Assembly (NCBI GenBank): GCA_029940345.1
Contig: JAOZRC010000304.1
Span: 1-6,673, forward strand
Source of the DNA: Desulfobacterales bacterium
GTDB taxonomy: Bacteria; Desulfobacterota; Desulfobacteria; Desulfobacterales; JAUCGF01
Reading direction: 5' to 3'
DNA length: 6,673 nucleotides
The notes under the pieces are model-generated. The model did no database searches and had not been told where the DNA came from. It was given only the letters and a program-made list of their open reading frames with translations. A program made the translations under genes and the position numbers. Shown piece by piece: positions 1-5,760 of the stretch (position 1 is its first letter; every line of letters begins with the position of its first letter).

Positions 1-319
1 TTTTTGAATGGGAAATGATCCATTGAAGAATAAATAAGTAGGAAGGAATTGTCATCTTTGATTATAGCTGGTTATTGTACATCACAGGTGACAGATACAT
101 TTTATTCACTAAATTAATTTAATTTCATAGATATATTTTGATTTTTAAATGTTTACTTAAAATATTGACTTTTGATCTATGGTGAATAGCCATTCATTCA
201 CGGGTATTGGACTTAAACGAGAGCAAAAAATATATTCCTCAATAAAAATTAAAAAAGCTATTCGTGACTCTGATTTCAAGAGTCGATTGGTTGCGTCTTT
301 TGCTGTAGCCGCAGGATAA
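1..319. other. AT-rich stretch without a recognisable gene
   Basis: This stretch is very AT-rich and has frequent stops in all frames. A small hairpin (GTGAAT at 182-187 pairing with ATTCAC at 196-201) is present. The TAA at 317-319 closes the reading frame upstream of the transposase remnant. Part of this region may be the eroded left end of that IS110 element, which normally carries the missing N-terminal codons and a non-coding guide RNA region, but no boundary can be fixed. I see no convincing protein-coding sequence here. Confidence 0.5.
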
Positions 320-935
320 ATTAGCAAAATCCAAGCACATTTTGTGATAATAGATCACACTGCTGATAAACGTGATGCCCATTTTAATAATACTGACATT
401 CACATAAAAACGTTTGCCGAACGACTGGCCGAAACCGATCCCACACTGATCGTTATGGAAGCTGCCGGCAGTTACGAACGCGCTTTGGCTAAACACTTGC
501 ACGCAGCAGGAATGCCTGTCGTAGTCGCAAATCCTAAACGGATTCGCGATTTTGCCAAAGCGGTCGGTCAACTAGCTAAAACAGATGTGCTTGATGCCAG
601 GATTATCGCACGATACGCCGCTACCATAAAACCCGAAGCCCAAACCGCTATCGACGCGATATCCTTAGAAATAAAGGACCTTAGCGCTCGTAGGCGACAA
701 CTTAACGCTATCCGTACTGCCGAGCAGGCGGATGACAGGATTCGGTCGCGTCGATGTCCGTAAGCAACTCTATATGCCAATGCTTTCAGCTATACAACAT
801 AATCCGGTGATCCGAGCCTATTATCACCGTCTGCTTAAAAACGGAAAAGCTGAAATGGTTGCCCTTGTCGCTTGCATGAGAAAATTGCTCACTATTCTCA
901 ATGCAATAGTTAAAAAAAATGAGGCTTGGCAGTAA
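320..935 (+). pseudogene. IS110-family transposase remnant, internally deleted and frameshifted
   Basis: IS110 transposases are DEDD recombinases with an N-terminal RuvC-like domain and a C-terminal Transposase_20 domain. Two pieces are visible. The first (from about 344 to 730) has the RuvC-like core: the acidic Glu in VMEAAGSYE and the two Asp in KTDVLDARIIARYA. The first catalytic Asp, normally in a GIDVSK-like motif, is absent because the frame begins after a stop at 317-319. The second piece, in another frame from about 723 to 935, matches the family C-terminus (GRVDVRKQLYM, NPVIRAYY, LVACMRKLLTILNA). The middle of the protein, probably more than 100 residues including the catalytic Ser region, is missing, and the junction near 723-731 also changes frame. 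The element is therefore dead. Its codons are more GC-rich than the flanks, which fits acquired DNA. The sequence after the stop (about 940-1000) may be the old right end. Confidence is high for the family and moderate for the exact edges. Confidence 0.85.
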
Positions 936-1039
936 AAAACGCTTGACTTTAATCACAGTCGCTACGACTATATTTAGTGTCCTAGCTTATGTTGGTAGCC
1001 CAATATTACAGCGGAACGCCCCCTGAACTGTTGTTCTTC

Positions 1040-1187
1040 TGTAACCGTTCACTCCCCCGCCCTCGTTCCCATGCTCCGGCGTGGGAACGTTATAGCCGCG
1101 ACACCCGTAACTTGAATTGATGCGGCTTTGGCCCCAAAAAGGTTCCCACGCCGGAGCGTGGGAACCAGAGGGGAGTGTACGGTTACG
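1040..1187. mobile_element. Composite inverted-repeat element, copy 1 (MITE-like)
   Basis: The element is nearly symmetrical. Its outer 18 bases are inverted copies of each other: GGGGAGTGAACGGTTACA on the minus strand (1057 to 1040) and GGGGAGTGTACGGTTACG on the plus strand (1170-1187). Just inside each end is an 11-bp hairpin: 1064-1074 with 1079-1089 (one G-U type pair) and 1141-1151 with 1156-1166 (perfect, loop CGGA). The centre (1090-1140) has a weaker AGCCGC/GCGGCT stem at 1094-1099 and 1122-1127. There is no coding capacity. The same layout recurs at 3569-3689, so this is a dispersed family. No clear target duplication flanks this copy. It could be a MITE or a BIME-like REP pair, and the sequence alone does not decide. 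Confidence 0.7.
1136..1166 (-). terminator. Intrinsic terminator candidate for the HhH-ppk2 operon
   Basis: Read on the minus strand, the perfect 11-bp GC-rich hairpin (1166 to 1141, four-base loop) is followed at once by TTTTT (1140-1136). It lies 42 nt after the ppk2 stop codon. Stem plus T-tract is the standard form of a Rho-independent terminator. The hairpin is also the right-hand stem of the inverted-repeat element, so a mobile repeat appears to be serving as the operon's terminator. Confidence 0.65.
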
Positions 1188-1208
1188 TAGTTCTATACTT
1201 TCAAATAA

Positions 1209-2132
1209 TTACCCGGGCAATTCAGCCTGTTTGAGCAAATTATCCTCCAGATACCGAATTTCATCAATTCCCGTTATAGCGATCTCAGGATCGGTTTGCA
1301 AACTTTCAATGTCAGTTCTGTTATCATAGACGATATTTGTTAGAATGTCTTTGATACAGTTGAGCCGCGCCATCTTTTTATTGTCTGATCGGATGATCAT
1401 CCACGGCGAGAGCGAACGATTGGTTTCATTAAGCATCTGGAATTTACGCACTGTATAGTCATCCCACATCTCCTGAGCCATTTTATCCACTGGTGATATT
1501 TTATACTGCTTCAGTAAATCCGTCTCACGTGATTTAAAACGACGTTGTTGCTCGTCTTTGGAAACGGAAAAAAAATATTTCAGTAAAATAATACCGTCTT
1601 TTACCAACATCTCTTCCAGCATGGGAACATCTTTTAAAAATCGCTTATTTTGTTCATCGGTGCAAAAGTCCATTACCGGTTCAACCATGGCACGGTTATA
1701 CCAACTGCGATCAAAAAGGACAATTTCACCTGCGGATGGCAGGTGTTGGATATATCTTTGAAAATACCATTGGGTGCGTTCTGTATCGCTGGGTGTCATC
1801 AACGCCACGACGCGCGTACCACGGGGATTCATGTGTTCAATAATGCGTTTAATCGTACCGCCTTTGCCGGCCGCATCACGCCCTTCAAACAGCATCAATA
1901 CACGCAACCCCTCTTTCTTGACAAATCTTTGCATTTTCAAAATCTCAATTTGCAGCCGGTGAAGTTCCTGTTCATATCCGAGGGTCGTTTTTTTCACCCA
2001 TACGGCCTGACGATTTGGTTTTTTCTTTTTGTTTACATTTTTAAACGCCGTATGTTCAGACAGCTTCTTTTTTAGTTTTATGCCCTTTTTCTTATCGTTA
2101 TTCTCTTTTTTACCATCTCCATTTTTAGACAT
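1209..2132 (-). CDS. ppk2: Polyphosphate kinase 2 (PPK2 family)
   Basis: PPK2 enzymes transfer phosphate between inorganic polyphosphate and nucleoside diphosphates and commonly run toward making GTP or ATP from polyphosphate. Using the start proposed here (307 aa), the P-loop GRDAAGKGG is at about residues 84-92, the Walker B region LFDRSWYNRA at about 139-148, and the Arg-rich lid around RRFKSRETD at about 197-205, followed by the conserved KISPVDKMAQ and WDDYTVRKFQML segments. All catalytic blocks of the single-domain (class I) type are present. About 45 Lys-rich residues precede the domain and are likely disordered. I chose the ATG at 2132 because AAAGGAG lies 5 nt upstream; an in-frame ATG at 2147 sits upstream of that ribosome-binding site and would add only five residues. 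The gene starts 19 nt after the HhH gene, so the two are probably cotranscribed. The protein is expected to be cytoplasmic. Confidence 0.95.
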   Translation of the reverse strand: MSKNGDGKKENNDKKKGIKLKKKLSEHTAFKNVNKKKKPNRQAVWVKKTTLGYEQELHRLQIEILKMQRFVKKEGLRVLMLFEGRDAAGKGGTIKRIIEHMNPRGTRVVALMTPSDTERTQWYFQRYIQHLPSAGEIVLFDRSWYNRAMVEPVMDFCTDEQNKRFLKDVPMLEEMLVKDGIILLKYFFSVSKDEQQRRFKSRETDLLKQYKISPVDKMAQEMWDDYTVRKFQMLNETNRSLSPWMIIRSDNKKMARLNCIKDILTNIVYDNRTDIESLQTDPEIAITGIDEIRYLEDNLLKQAELPG

Positions 2133-2151
2133 TTTAACTCCTTTCATCTCA

Positions 2152-2751
2152 TTACGAACAAATCTTTTTCATTGATTTGATCAGAGATTGAATCTCTTTT
2201 CTTATTTTTTTATACTGGGCTTTACCGGGCTTTTTCTTAATATTTTTAAGTTTAGCGTTTAATTCGTCGGCTTTTTTCGCCAATTCGTTCAGGGCTTTTT
2301 GAGAAAATGCGTCATACGTCGAATCAATTGTTTTCCGAAACGCTTTGAGTTGCTTGCAATTTTTTTCAAAATCAGAATACAATTCCTGGTATTTTTTCTC
2401 TAATAGAGGCTGCACCTTTTTGTTGATACTTTTGATTCGTTTTTGAATATTCTTAATGCCTTTTTTAAAATCAAATCCCTCTTCAGGCGCTTTCTGGGAT
2501 TTTTCAGCAGTGTTGTCCTTAGCTTTTGCGGTAGATGTTACAGCAGGCGGCGTGATATTGTTTCGAGCATAATATTCAGCAACCCCATCTTTAATTTTTT
2601 CAGCGTAGAATGCGCCTATGGTTTCAATTTTTGCCAATTCTTCCAAAGGCATTGCATGCAGTTGTTGGATTGTGGTAATACCAAGATCGTTAAACCGTTC
2701 CATCCGTGATTGCCCAATATTGCTTATTTGGGTTAAATCGTCCTGTTTCAT
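2152..2751 (-). CDS. Helix-hairpin-helix protein with Lys-rich coiled-coil tail, function unknown
   Basis: I do not recognise this as a named family. With the start used here it has 199 residues. Residues about 4-60 form two helix-hairpin-helix units (ISNIGQSRMERFNDLGI and IETIGAFYAEKI), a fold usually used for non-specific DNA binding or for protein contacts. Residues about 65-95 are a low-complexity linker (Ala, Thr, Lys, Pro). The rest is a long, very basic helical segment likely to form coiled coils. No signal peptide or membrane segment is seen. The ATG at 2751 has an excellent ribosome-binding site (AAGGAG, 6 nt spacer); a longer frame to 2814 would place that site inside the gene. It is the first gene of an operon with ppk2. 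The Lys-rich tail could bind DNA or the polyanion polyphosphate, but that is inference from composition and position. Confidence 0.8.
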   Translation of the reverse strand: MKQDDLTQISNIGQSRMERFNDLGITTIQQLHAMPLEELAKIETIGAFYAEKIKDGVAEYYARNNITPPAVTSTAKAKDNTAEKSQKAPEEGFDFKKGIKNIQKRIKSINKKVQPLLEKKYQELYSDFEKNCKQLKAFRKTIDSTYDAFSQKALNELAKKADELNAKLKNIKKKPGKAQYKKIRKEIQSLIKSMKKICS

Positions 2752-2885
2752 AACATTCTCCTTCCTGATTATTTTTTCTGCCTTGGTTGCATCCTGTTTT
2801 TTATTAACAGTCACTTTTAATTGGAGCGTCCAAATTTTTTATAAACGCTTAAAAAATGAACAAGGTTCAAATCACAATTGCTACA

Positions 2886-2914
2886 AATTTAAATGAGTTG
2901 TACAAACTTGTCAA
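2886..2914 (-). promoter_or_regulatory. Sigma-70-type promoter for the HhH-ppk2 operon
   Basis: On the minus strand a perfect -35 box TTGACA (2914-2909) is followed by a 17-bp spacer and TAAATT (2891-2886), which matches the -10 consensus at four of six positions. Transcription would begin near 2879 and give a leader of about 130 nt before the ATG at 2751. No operator or riboswitch is recognised in the leader. Confidence 0.5.
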
Positions 2915-2940
2915 GGATTAATCAAGGGAAGCGCTTACAG

Positions 2941-3051
2941 CGTAATCGTTAATTCCCTCCCCTTTTTCGCAGAAGTTGTAGGTCGGGTTAGTAAAGCATA
3001 ACCCGACAAAACCGGCTTCAACATCGCCGTAATAGTACAACGGAAAGCCGG
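2941..3051. repeat. Palindromic intergenic repeats between CYTH gene and HhH operon
   Basis: The best element is a perfect 9-bp hairpin, GTCGGGTTA at 2982-2990 with TAACCCGAC at 2999-3007 (8-base loop). I recall this type of AACCCGAC palindrome as a frequent dispersed repeat in proteobacterial genomes. To its right, CCGGCTT (3012-3018) pairs with AAGCCGG (3045-3051) around a long loop. Read on the minus strand this stem ends in TTTTG and lies just after the CYTH stop, so it could act as a weak terminator. At 2941-2962 the sequence begins CGTAATCGTT and ends CCTCCCC, resembling one degenerate arm of the inverted-repeat element seen elsewhere. No coding sequence is visible. Confidence 0.55.
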
Positions 3052-3064
3052 CCCACATCGGCAA

Positions 3065-3529
3065 TTACCACCTCCTAAAAGGGTGATGAACGAGGTTGGC
3101 ATTATAATATTTGGAATCGTGCGTTACTTCCACACCAATCCATTCCGGTTTGTTAAACGCCTGCGTCTCGCTGGAAAGCTCTGCCTCAGCCATTATCAAG
3201 CCCTTATTTTCACCAAAAAATTCGTCTATTTCCCATACAAGTCCCTCATACGGTATTTTAAAGCGTTTTTTCTCAATCAATGGCTTTTCACACAACTCCT
3301 CAAGCATCGCCTTGGCTTCATTAAGGGGAATAGCATATTCATATTCAGTTCTTACGGCACCCCGAGAAACGCCTTTAATCGTTAAAAAGCCCTTGTCCTC
3401 AATAGTTCTGACACGTACGGTGCGTTCTTTAACGCTGCTTAAATAGCCCTGGCGATATTCCTTTCCTTGCGCCAATTTACGCCAGTCGTCATTTTTAAGT
3501 AAAAATTTTCTTTCAATTTCAAGGCCCAC
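3065..3529 (-). CDS. CYTH domain protein (triphosphate-binding, possible inorganic triphosphatase)
   Basis: CYTH proteins form a beta-barrel tunnel that binds triphosphate groups with divalent metal. Bacterial members include inorganic triphosphatases, thiamine triphosphatases and class IV adenylate cyclases. The hallmark ExExK motif is at residues 4-8 (EIERKF). Other charged tunnel positions are visible: VRVR, FLTIKG, RTEYEY, KKRFKI, WEIDEF, AEAEL and the C-terminal GVEVTHDSKYYN. The length of 154 residues fits a stand-alone CYTH domain without a CHAD partner. I start it at GTG 3529, which has GAGG 5 nt upstream and puts ExExK at the expected N-terminus. The frame stays open to 3646, but those extra 39 codons run through a repeat element and do not resemble the family. 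It lies upstream of, and in the same direction as, the HhH-ppk2 operon. Substrate cannot be told from sequence; triphosphate hydrolysis is the likeliest activity. Confidence 0.88.
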   Translation of the reverse strand: MGLEIERKFLLKNDDWRKLAQGKEYRQGYLSSVKERTVRVRTIEDKGFLTIKGVSRGAVRTEYEYAIPLNEAKAMLEELCEKPLIEKKRFKIPYEGLVWEIDEFFGENKGLIMAEAELSSETQAFNKPEWIGVEVTHDSKYYNANLVHHPFRRW

Positions 3530-3568
3530 GCCCACCTCATTCGATTCGTTTAAAGGTTGATTGATAGC

Positions 3569-3689
3569 TATAACCGTTCCTTCCCCAGATGCAAGCAAAT
3601 GCGGGACAGCTTCCCGCCTTACACACTCACGCATGGTTGCGATCATATAGAGCGGAAAGCCGTTCCGCTCAGGGGAGTGAATGGTTACG
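3569..3689. mobile_element. Composite inverted-repeat element, copy 2, flanked by direct repeats
   Basis: It has the same architecture as the element at 1040-1187. Outer arms: GGGGAAGGAACGGTTATA on the minus strand (3586 to 3569) and GGGGAGTGAATGGTTACG on the plus strand (3672-3689). Inner hairpins: GCGGGA/TCCCGC (3601-3606 with 3612-3617) and GAGCGGAA/TTCCGCTC (3650-3657 with 3663-3670). The hairpin stems differ completely in sequence from those of copy 1, whereas the outer arms are conserved. The 9-mer GATTGATAG occurs at 3559-3567 and again at 3689-3697, almost exactly abutting the element, as expected for a target-site duplication. It lies directly upstream of the CYTH gene. Confidence 0.7.
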
Positions 3690-3720
3690 ATTGATAGTAT
3701 GGGGTAAAGATTTCACTCCG

Positions 3721-3782
3721 TAAAAGTCGAACTTTTAGGGTCGCTCGGGAAGAGCCCGAGGTTTAATTTAAAACAAATTAAA
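3721..3782. other. Three back-to-back hairpins, possible structured RNA or insertion scar
   Basis: Three perfect stems follow each other closely: TAAAAG (3721-3726) with CTTTTA (3732-3737), five-base loop; CTCGGG (3744-3749) with CCCGAG (3755-3760), five-base loop; and TTTAATTT (3762-3769) with AAATTAAA (3775-3782), five-base loop. The third is AT-only and may arise by chance in AT-rich DNA, but the second is GC-rich. No open frame covers them and no known RNA family is recognised. Confidence 0.4.
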
Positions 3783-3790
3783 ATGTGATA

Positions 3791-3828
3791 TTCCTCAAAA
3801 GCTCCGTGGGAGCGGCATGTTTGTAGCA
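3791..3828 (+). repeat. 38-nt hairpin repeat, copy A
   Basis: The layout is a TTCC-starting 10-base lead, a hairpin GCTCC-gtg-GGAGC (3801-3813), and the conserved tail GGCATGTTTGTAGCA (3814-3828). The tail is identical to that of copy B, while the stem differs from B by changes that keep pairing. Confidence 0.75.
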
Positions 3829-3841
3829 TAATCAGCCTAAA

Positions 3842-3879
3842 TTCCGTCAGAGTCCCGTCGGGACGGCATGTTTGTAGCA
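3842..3879 (+). repeat. 38-nt hairpin repeat, copy B
   Basis: Lead TTCCGTCAGA, hairpin GTCCC-gtc-GGGAC (3852-3864), tail GGCATGTTTGTAGCA. It forms a convergent pair with copy C, separated by about 29 bases, so 3842-3946 as a whole is a large imperfect palindrome. Confidence 0.8.
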
Positions 3880-3908
3880 ACATAACAGAATATGCGCAAT
3901 TACACTAC

Positions 3909-3946
3909 TACTACCAATATGCCGTCCCGATGGGACTCTGACGGAA
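3909..3946 (-). repeat. 38-nt hairpin repeat, copy C
   Basis: On the minus strand the lead TTCCGTCAGA matches copy B exactly, the hairpin is GTCCC-atc-GGGAC, and the tail GGCATATTGGTAGTA differs from B at three positions. It lies 46 nt after the rsfS stop codon and in the same orientation as that gene, so it should be present in the rsfS transcript unless termination comes first. Confidence 0.78.
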
Positions 3947-3960
3947 AAAGAGCCGAAGCT
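3945..3960 (-). terminator. Weak terminator-like stem after rsfS
   Basis: On the minus strand AGC-TTCG-GCT (3960 to 3951, a UUCG loop closed by C-G) is followed by C and TTTTT (3949-3945). The stem is only three base pairs, so this is a tentative call; the adjacent copy C hairpin could assist. Confidence 0.25.
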
Positions 3961-3992
3961 TAAATAACATACAGCGCCGGTGTCATCTGGAA

Positions 3993-4388
3993 TTATGCAT
4001 TGTCACGCATTGCGTTGTTTAGAACAAGACTTTGGGTGCGCACTCTTTTGGCGTCGGCCCACAGGCCTTCAAGGTCATAAAAAGTGCGCACGGGTTCATA
4101 AAAAATGTGGATAATAACATGCGCGTAATCCATAAGCACCCATTGTCCCTCTTTTTTACCTTCTACACTGATCGGTTGGATTCCCTGTTTTTTAAGGTTC
4201 GTGCGGATATGTTCCGCAATCGCCTTAACCTGGCGATTCGAGCGTCCGCTGCAAATGATCAGGATATCTGCGATTGAAGAAAGGCTGCGAATGTCTAAAA
4301 TAACCAGGTTAACCGTTTTTCTCTCCAAAGCGGCCTTGACATAATTATCAAGTGTCGGGTCCGTATATAGTTCTGAATTTTCGCTCAT
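3993..4388 (-). CDS. rsfS: Ribosomal silencing factor RsfS (YbeB/Iojap family)
   Basis: RsfS binds ribosomal protein uL14 on the large subunit and blocks joining with the small subunit, lowering translation when nutrients run out. The 131-residue protein is of usual family length. The conserved blocks are in order: the ADILIICSGRSNRQVKAIAEHI segment in the first half, then EGKKEGQWVLMDYAHVIIHIF, and finally EPVRTFYDLEGLWADA near the C-terminus. The last ~15 residues are a variable tail. The ATG at 4388 is preceded by AAAAGG with a short 4-nt spacer. The gene follows proA by 58 nt on the same strand and is probably cotranscribed. In many genomes nadD lies directly upstream of rsfS; here proA takes that place. 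Palindromic repeats begin just after its stop. Confidence 0.95.
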   Translation of the reverse strand: MSENSELYTDPTLDNYVKAALERKTVNLVILDIRSLSSIADILIICSGRSNRQVKAIAEHIRTNLKKQGIQPISVEGKKEGQWVLMDYAHVIIHIFYEPVRTFYDLEGLWADAKRVRTQSLVLNNAMRDNA

Positions 4389-4446
4389 AATACCTTTTGC
4401 ATTTCAGTGTTAAGTAACTTCAAACTTATAATTTTAAACTTCATCT

Positions 4447-5697
4447 TTAAACACGTATTTGGCCATCACCAAACACAACAAATTTTGTGGTGGTCAGTTC
4501 ATCAATGCCCATCGGTCCGAATGCGTGCAGTTTGGATGTGCTGATACCGATTTCGGCACCTAAACCCAACTGTCCGCCATCGTTAAACCGGGTGGAGGCG
4601 TTGACAAGCACAACCGATGAATGCACTTCGCGAATAAACCGGCGCGCCTTTTGATAGTTGTCAGTAATGATGGCTTCAGTATGATCAGAACCATATTCAG
4701 CGATATGATGAATCGCCTCCGACATACCGGCAACAACCTTTACGGCTAAAATCAGGGACAGATATTCTTCAGGCCAGTCCGCTTCCACAGCCGGTTGAAT
4801 ATCAGGCAGGATACCGCATGTTTTGGCACAACCACGCAATTCAACGCCGGCGCTGCCAAAACGTTGAGCCATTGCCGGAAGGAAACGATCGGCAACGGCG
4901 TTATGAACCAGCATGGTTTCCAAGGCGTTGCACACGCCCGGACGGCTCACTTTGGCGTTAAAGCAAATATTTTCAGCCATTTCCATATCAGCGTCCGCAT
5001 CTACATATACATGGCAAACACCTTTGTAATGTTTTAAAACCGGAATCCTTGAATTGGCCACTACAAAACGGATCAACTCTTCACCACCGCGCGGGATGAT
5101 CAAGTCGATCTGTTCCTCCTGCTCCAATAAGATGTTCACGGCCCTGCGGTCGCGCACCGGAACGACTTGAACTGCCGTTTCCGGAAGGCCTGATTCCCTC
5201 AACACCGCAGAAATCACGGCAGCTAACGCCTGGTTGGAATGAAACGCTTCTGAGCCGCCCCGCAGTATCACAGCGTTTCCGGCTTTTAAGCATAACGCGG
5301 CAGCGTCTATGGTCACATTGGGGCGGGACTCATAGATAATGCCGATAACACCCAGCGGAATCCGCATACGCGCCACTTCCAAACCGTTAGGACGGATAAC
5401 GGATTGACTCATGGAACCGACCGGATCATTCAACCGGGCCACTTCTCGAAGTCCTACGGCCATGGACTGAATAACAGCATCGTTTAGCGTGAGACGATCA
5501 GTCATTGCGGCTGAAAGCCCCTTTTCGTGAGCGTGTTCAATATCCTTGGCGTTTTCCGCTTTCAGGGCTGCCGCCTGAGTTTCAATTCGATCGGCTAATT
5601 TGATTAACACTTCGTTTTTCAGCGTTGACGGACAGCATGCCATCTCTGCCGATGCTGTGCGAGCTGCCTTAGCCATTTCAATAATCACAGATTCCAC
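4447..5697 (-). CDS. proA: Gamma-glutamyl phosphate reductase
   Basis: ProA reduces L-glutamyl-5-phosphate with NADPH to glutamate-5-semialdehyde, the second step of proline synthesis from glutamate, in the cytoplasm. The 416-residue length is typical and the protein is complete. The aldehyde-dehydrogenase-like fold is clear: cofactor-side segments [16 protein letters not shown] (about 114-129) and [12 protein letters not shown] (about 140-151), the catalytic Cys in PGVCNALET (about residue 256), and the C-terminal ProA signature region [13 protein letters not shown] through [13 protein letters not shown]. The start is GTG at 5697 with AAAGGA 7 nt upstream; an ATG seven codons in (MAKAARTAS) is the alternative. 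The partner kinase gene proB is not in the window. Upstream lie xisI and xisH on the same strand, 63 nt away, and downstream is rsfS. Confidence 0.97.
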   Translation of the reverse strand: MESVIIEMAKAARTASAEMACCPSTLKNEVLIKLADRIETQAAALKAENAKDIEHAHEKGLSAAMTDRLTLNDAVIQSMAVGLREVARLNDPVGSMSQSVIRPNGLEVARMRIPLGVIGIIYESRPNVTIDAAALCLKAGNAVILRGGSEAFHSNQALAAVISAVLRESGLPETAVQVVPVRDRRAVNILLEQEEQIDLIIPRGGEELIRFVVANSRIPVLKHYKGVCHVYVDADADMEMAENICFNAKVSRPGVCNALETMLVHNAVADRFLPAMAQRFGSAGVELRGCAKTCGILPDIQPAVEADWPEEYLSLILAVKVVAGMSEAIHHIAEYGSDHTEAIITDNYQKARRFIREVHSSVVLVNASTRFNDGGQLGLGAEIGISTSKLHAFGPMGIDELTTTKFVVFGDGQIRV

Positions 5698-5760
5698 TGC
5701 CTTATCCTTTCAGTTGAAGTAAAGATGACGGCTGTTCTGAGCATTTGAGCGCTGCATTTT

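Noticed and set aside
182..201. Hairpin near the left end, with slight similarity to the 18-base element arm on the minus strand
   Set aside because: The match is short and partial, there is no second arm, and AT-rich sequence makes it unremarkable.
239..571. Open frame on the minus strand, 110 codons
   Set aside because: It lies opposite the transposase remnant, shows no family features and spills into non-coding AT-rich DNA.
1028..1196. Target-site duplication around inverted-repeat element copy 1
   Set aside because: Only GTTCT is shared near both ends, not flush with the arms and too short to trust.
1117..1329. Open frame on the plus strand across the repeat and the ppk2 end
   Set aside because: Built from a palindromic repeat and the antisense of ppk2; no ribosome-binding site or family resemblance.
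1650..2075. Open frame on the plus strand, 141 codons
   Set aside because: It lies wholly opposite ppk2, whose conserved motifs prove the minus strand is coding.
2878..2893. Minus-strand ATTTGTAGCAA resembling the tail of the 38-nt repeat
   Set aside because: Only the tail end matches; the hairpin and GGCAT segment are missing, so it is probably chance.
3791..3946. Possible CRISPR-like array from copies A, B and C
   Set aside because: Only three copies, in mixed orientation and with unequal spacing; no leader or cas gene nearby.
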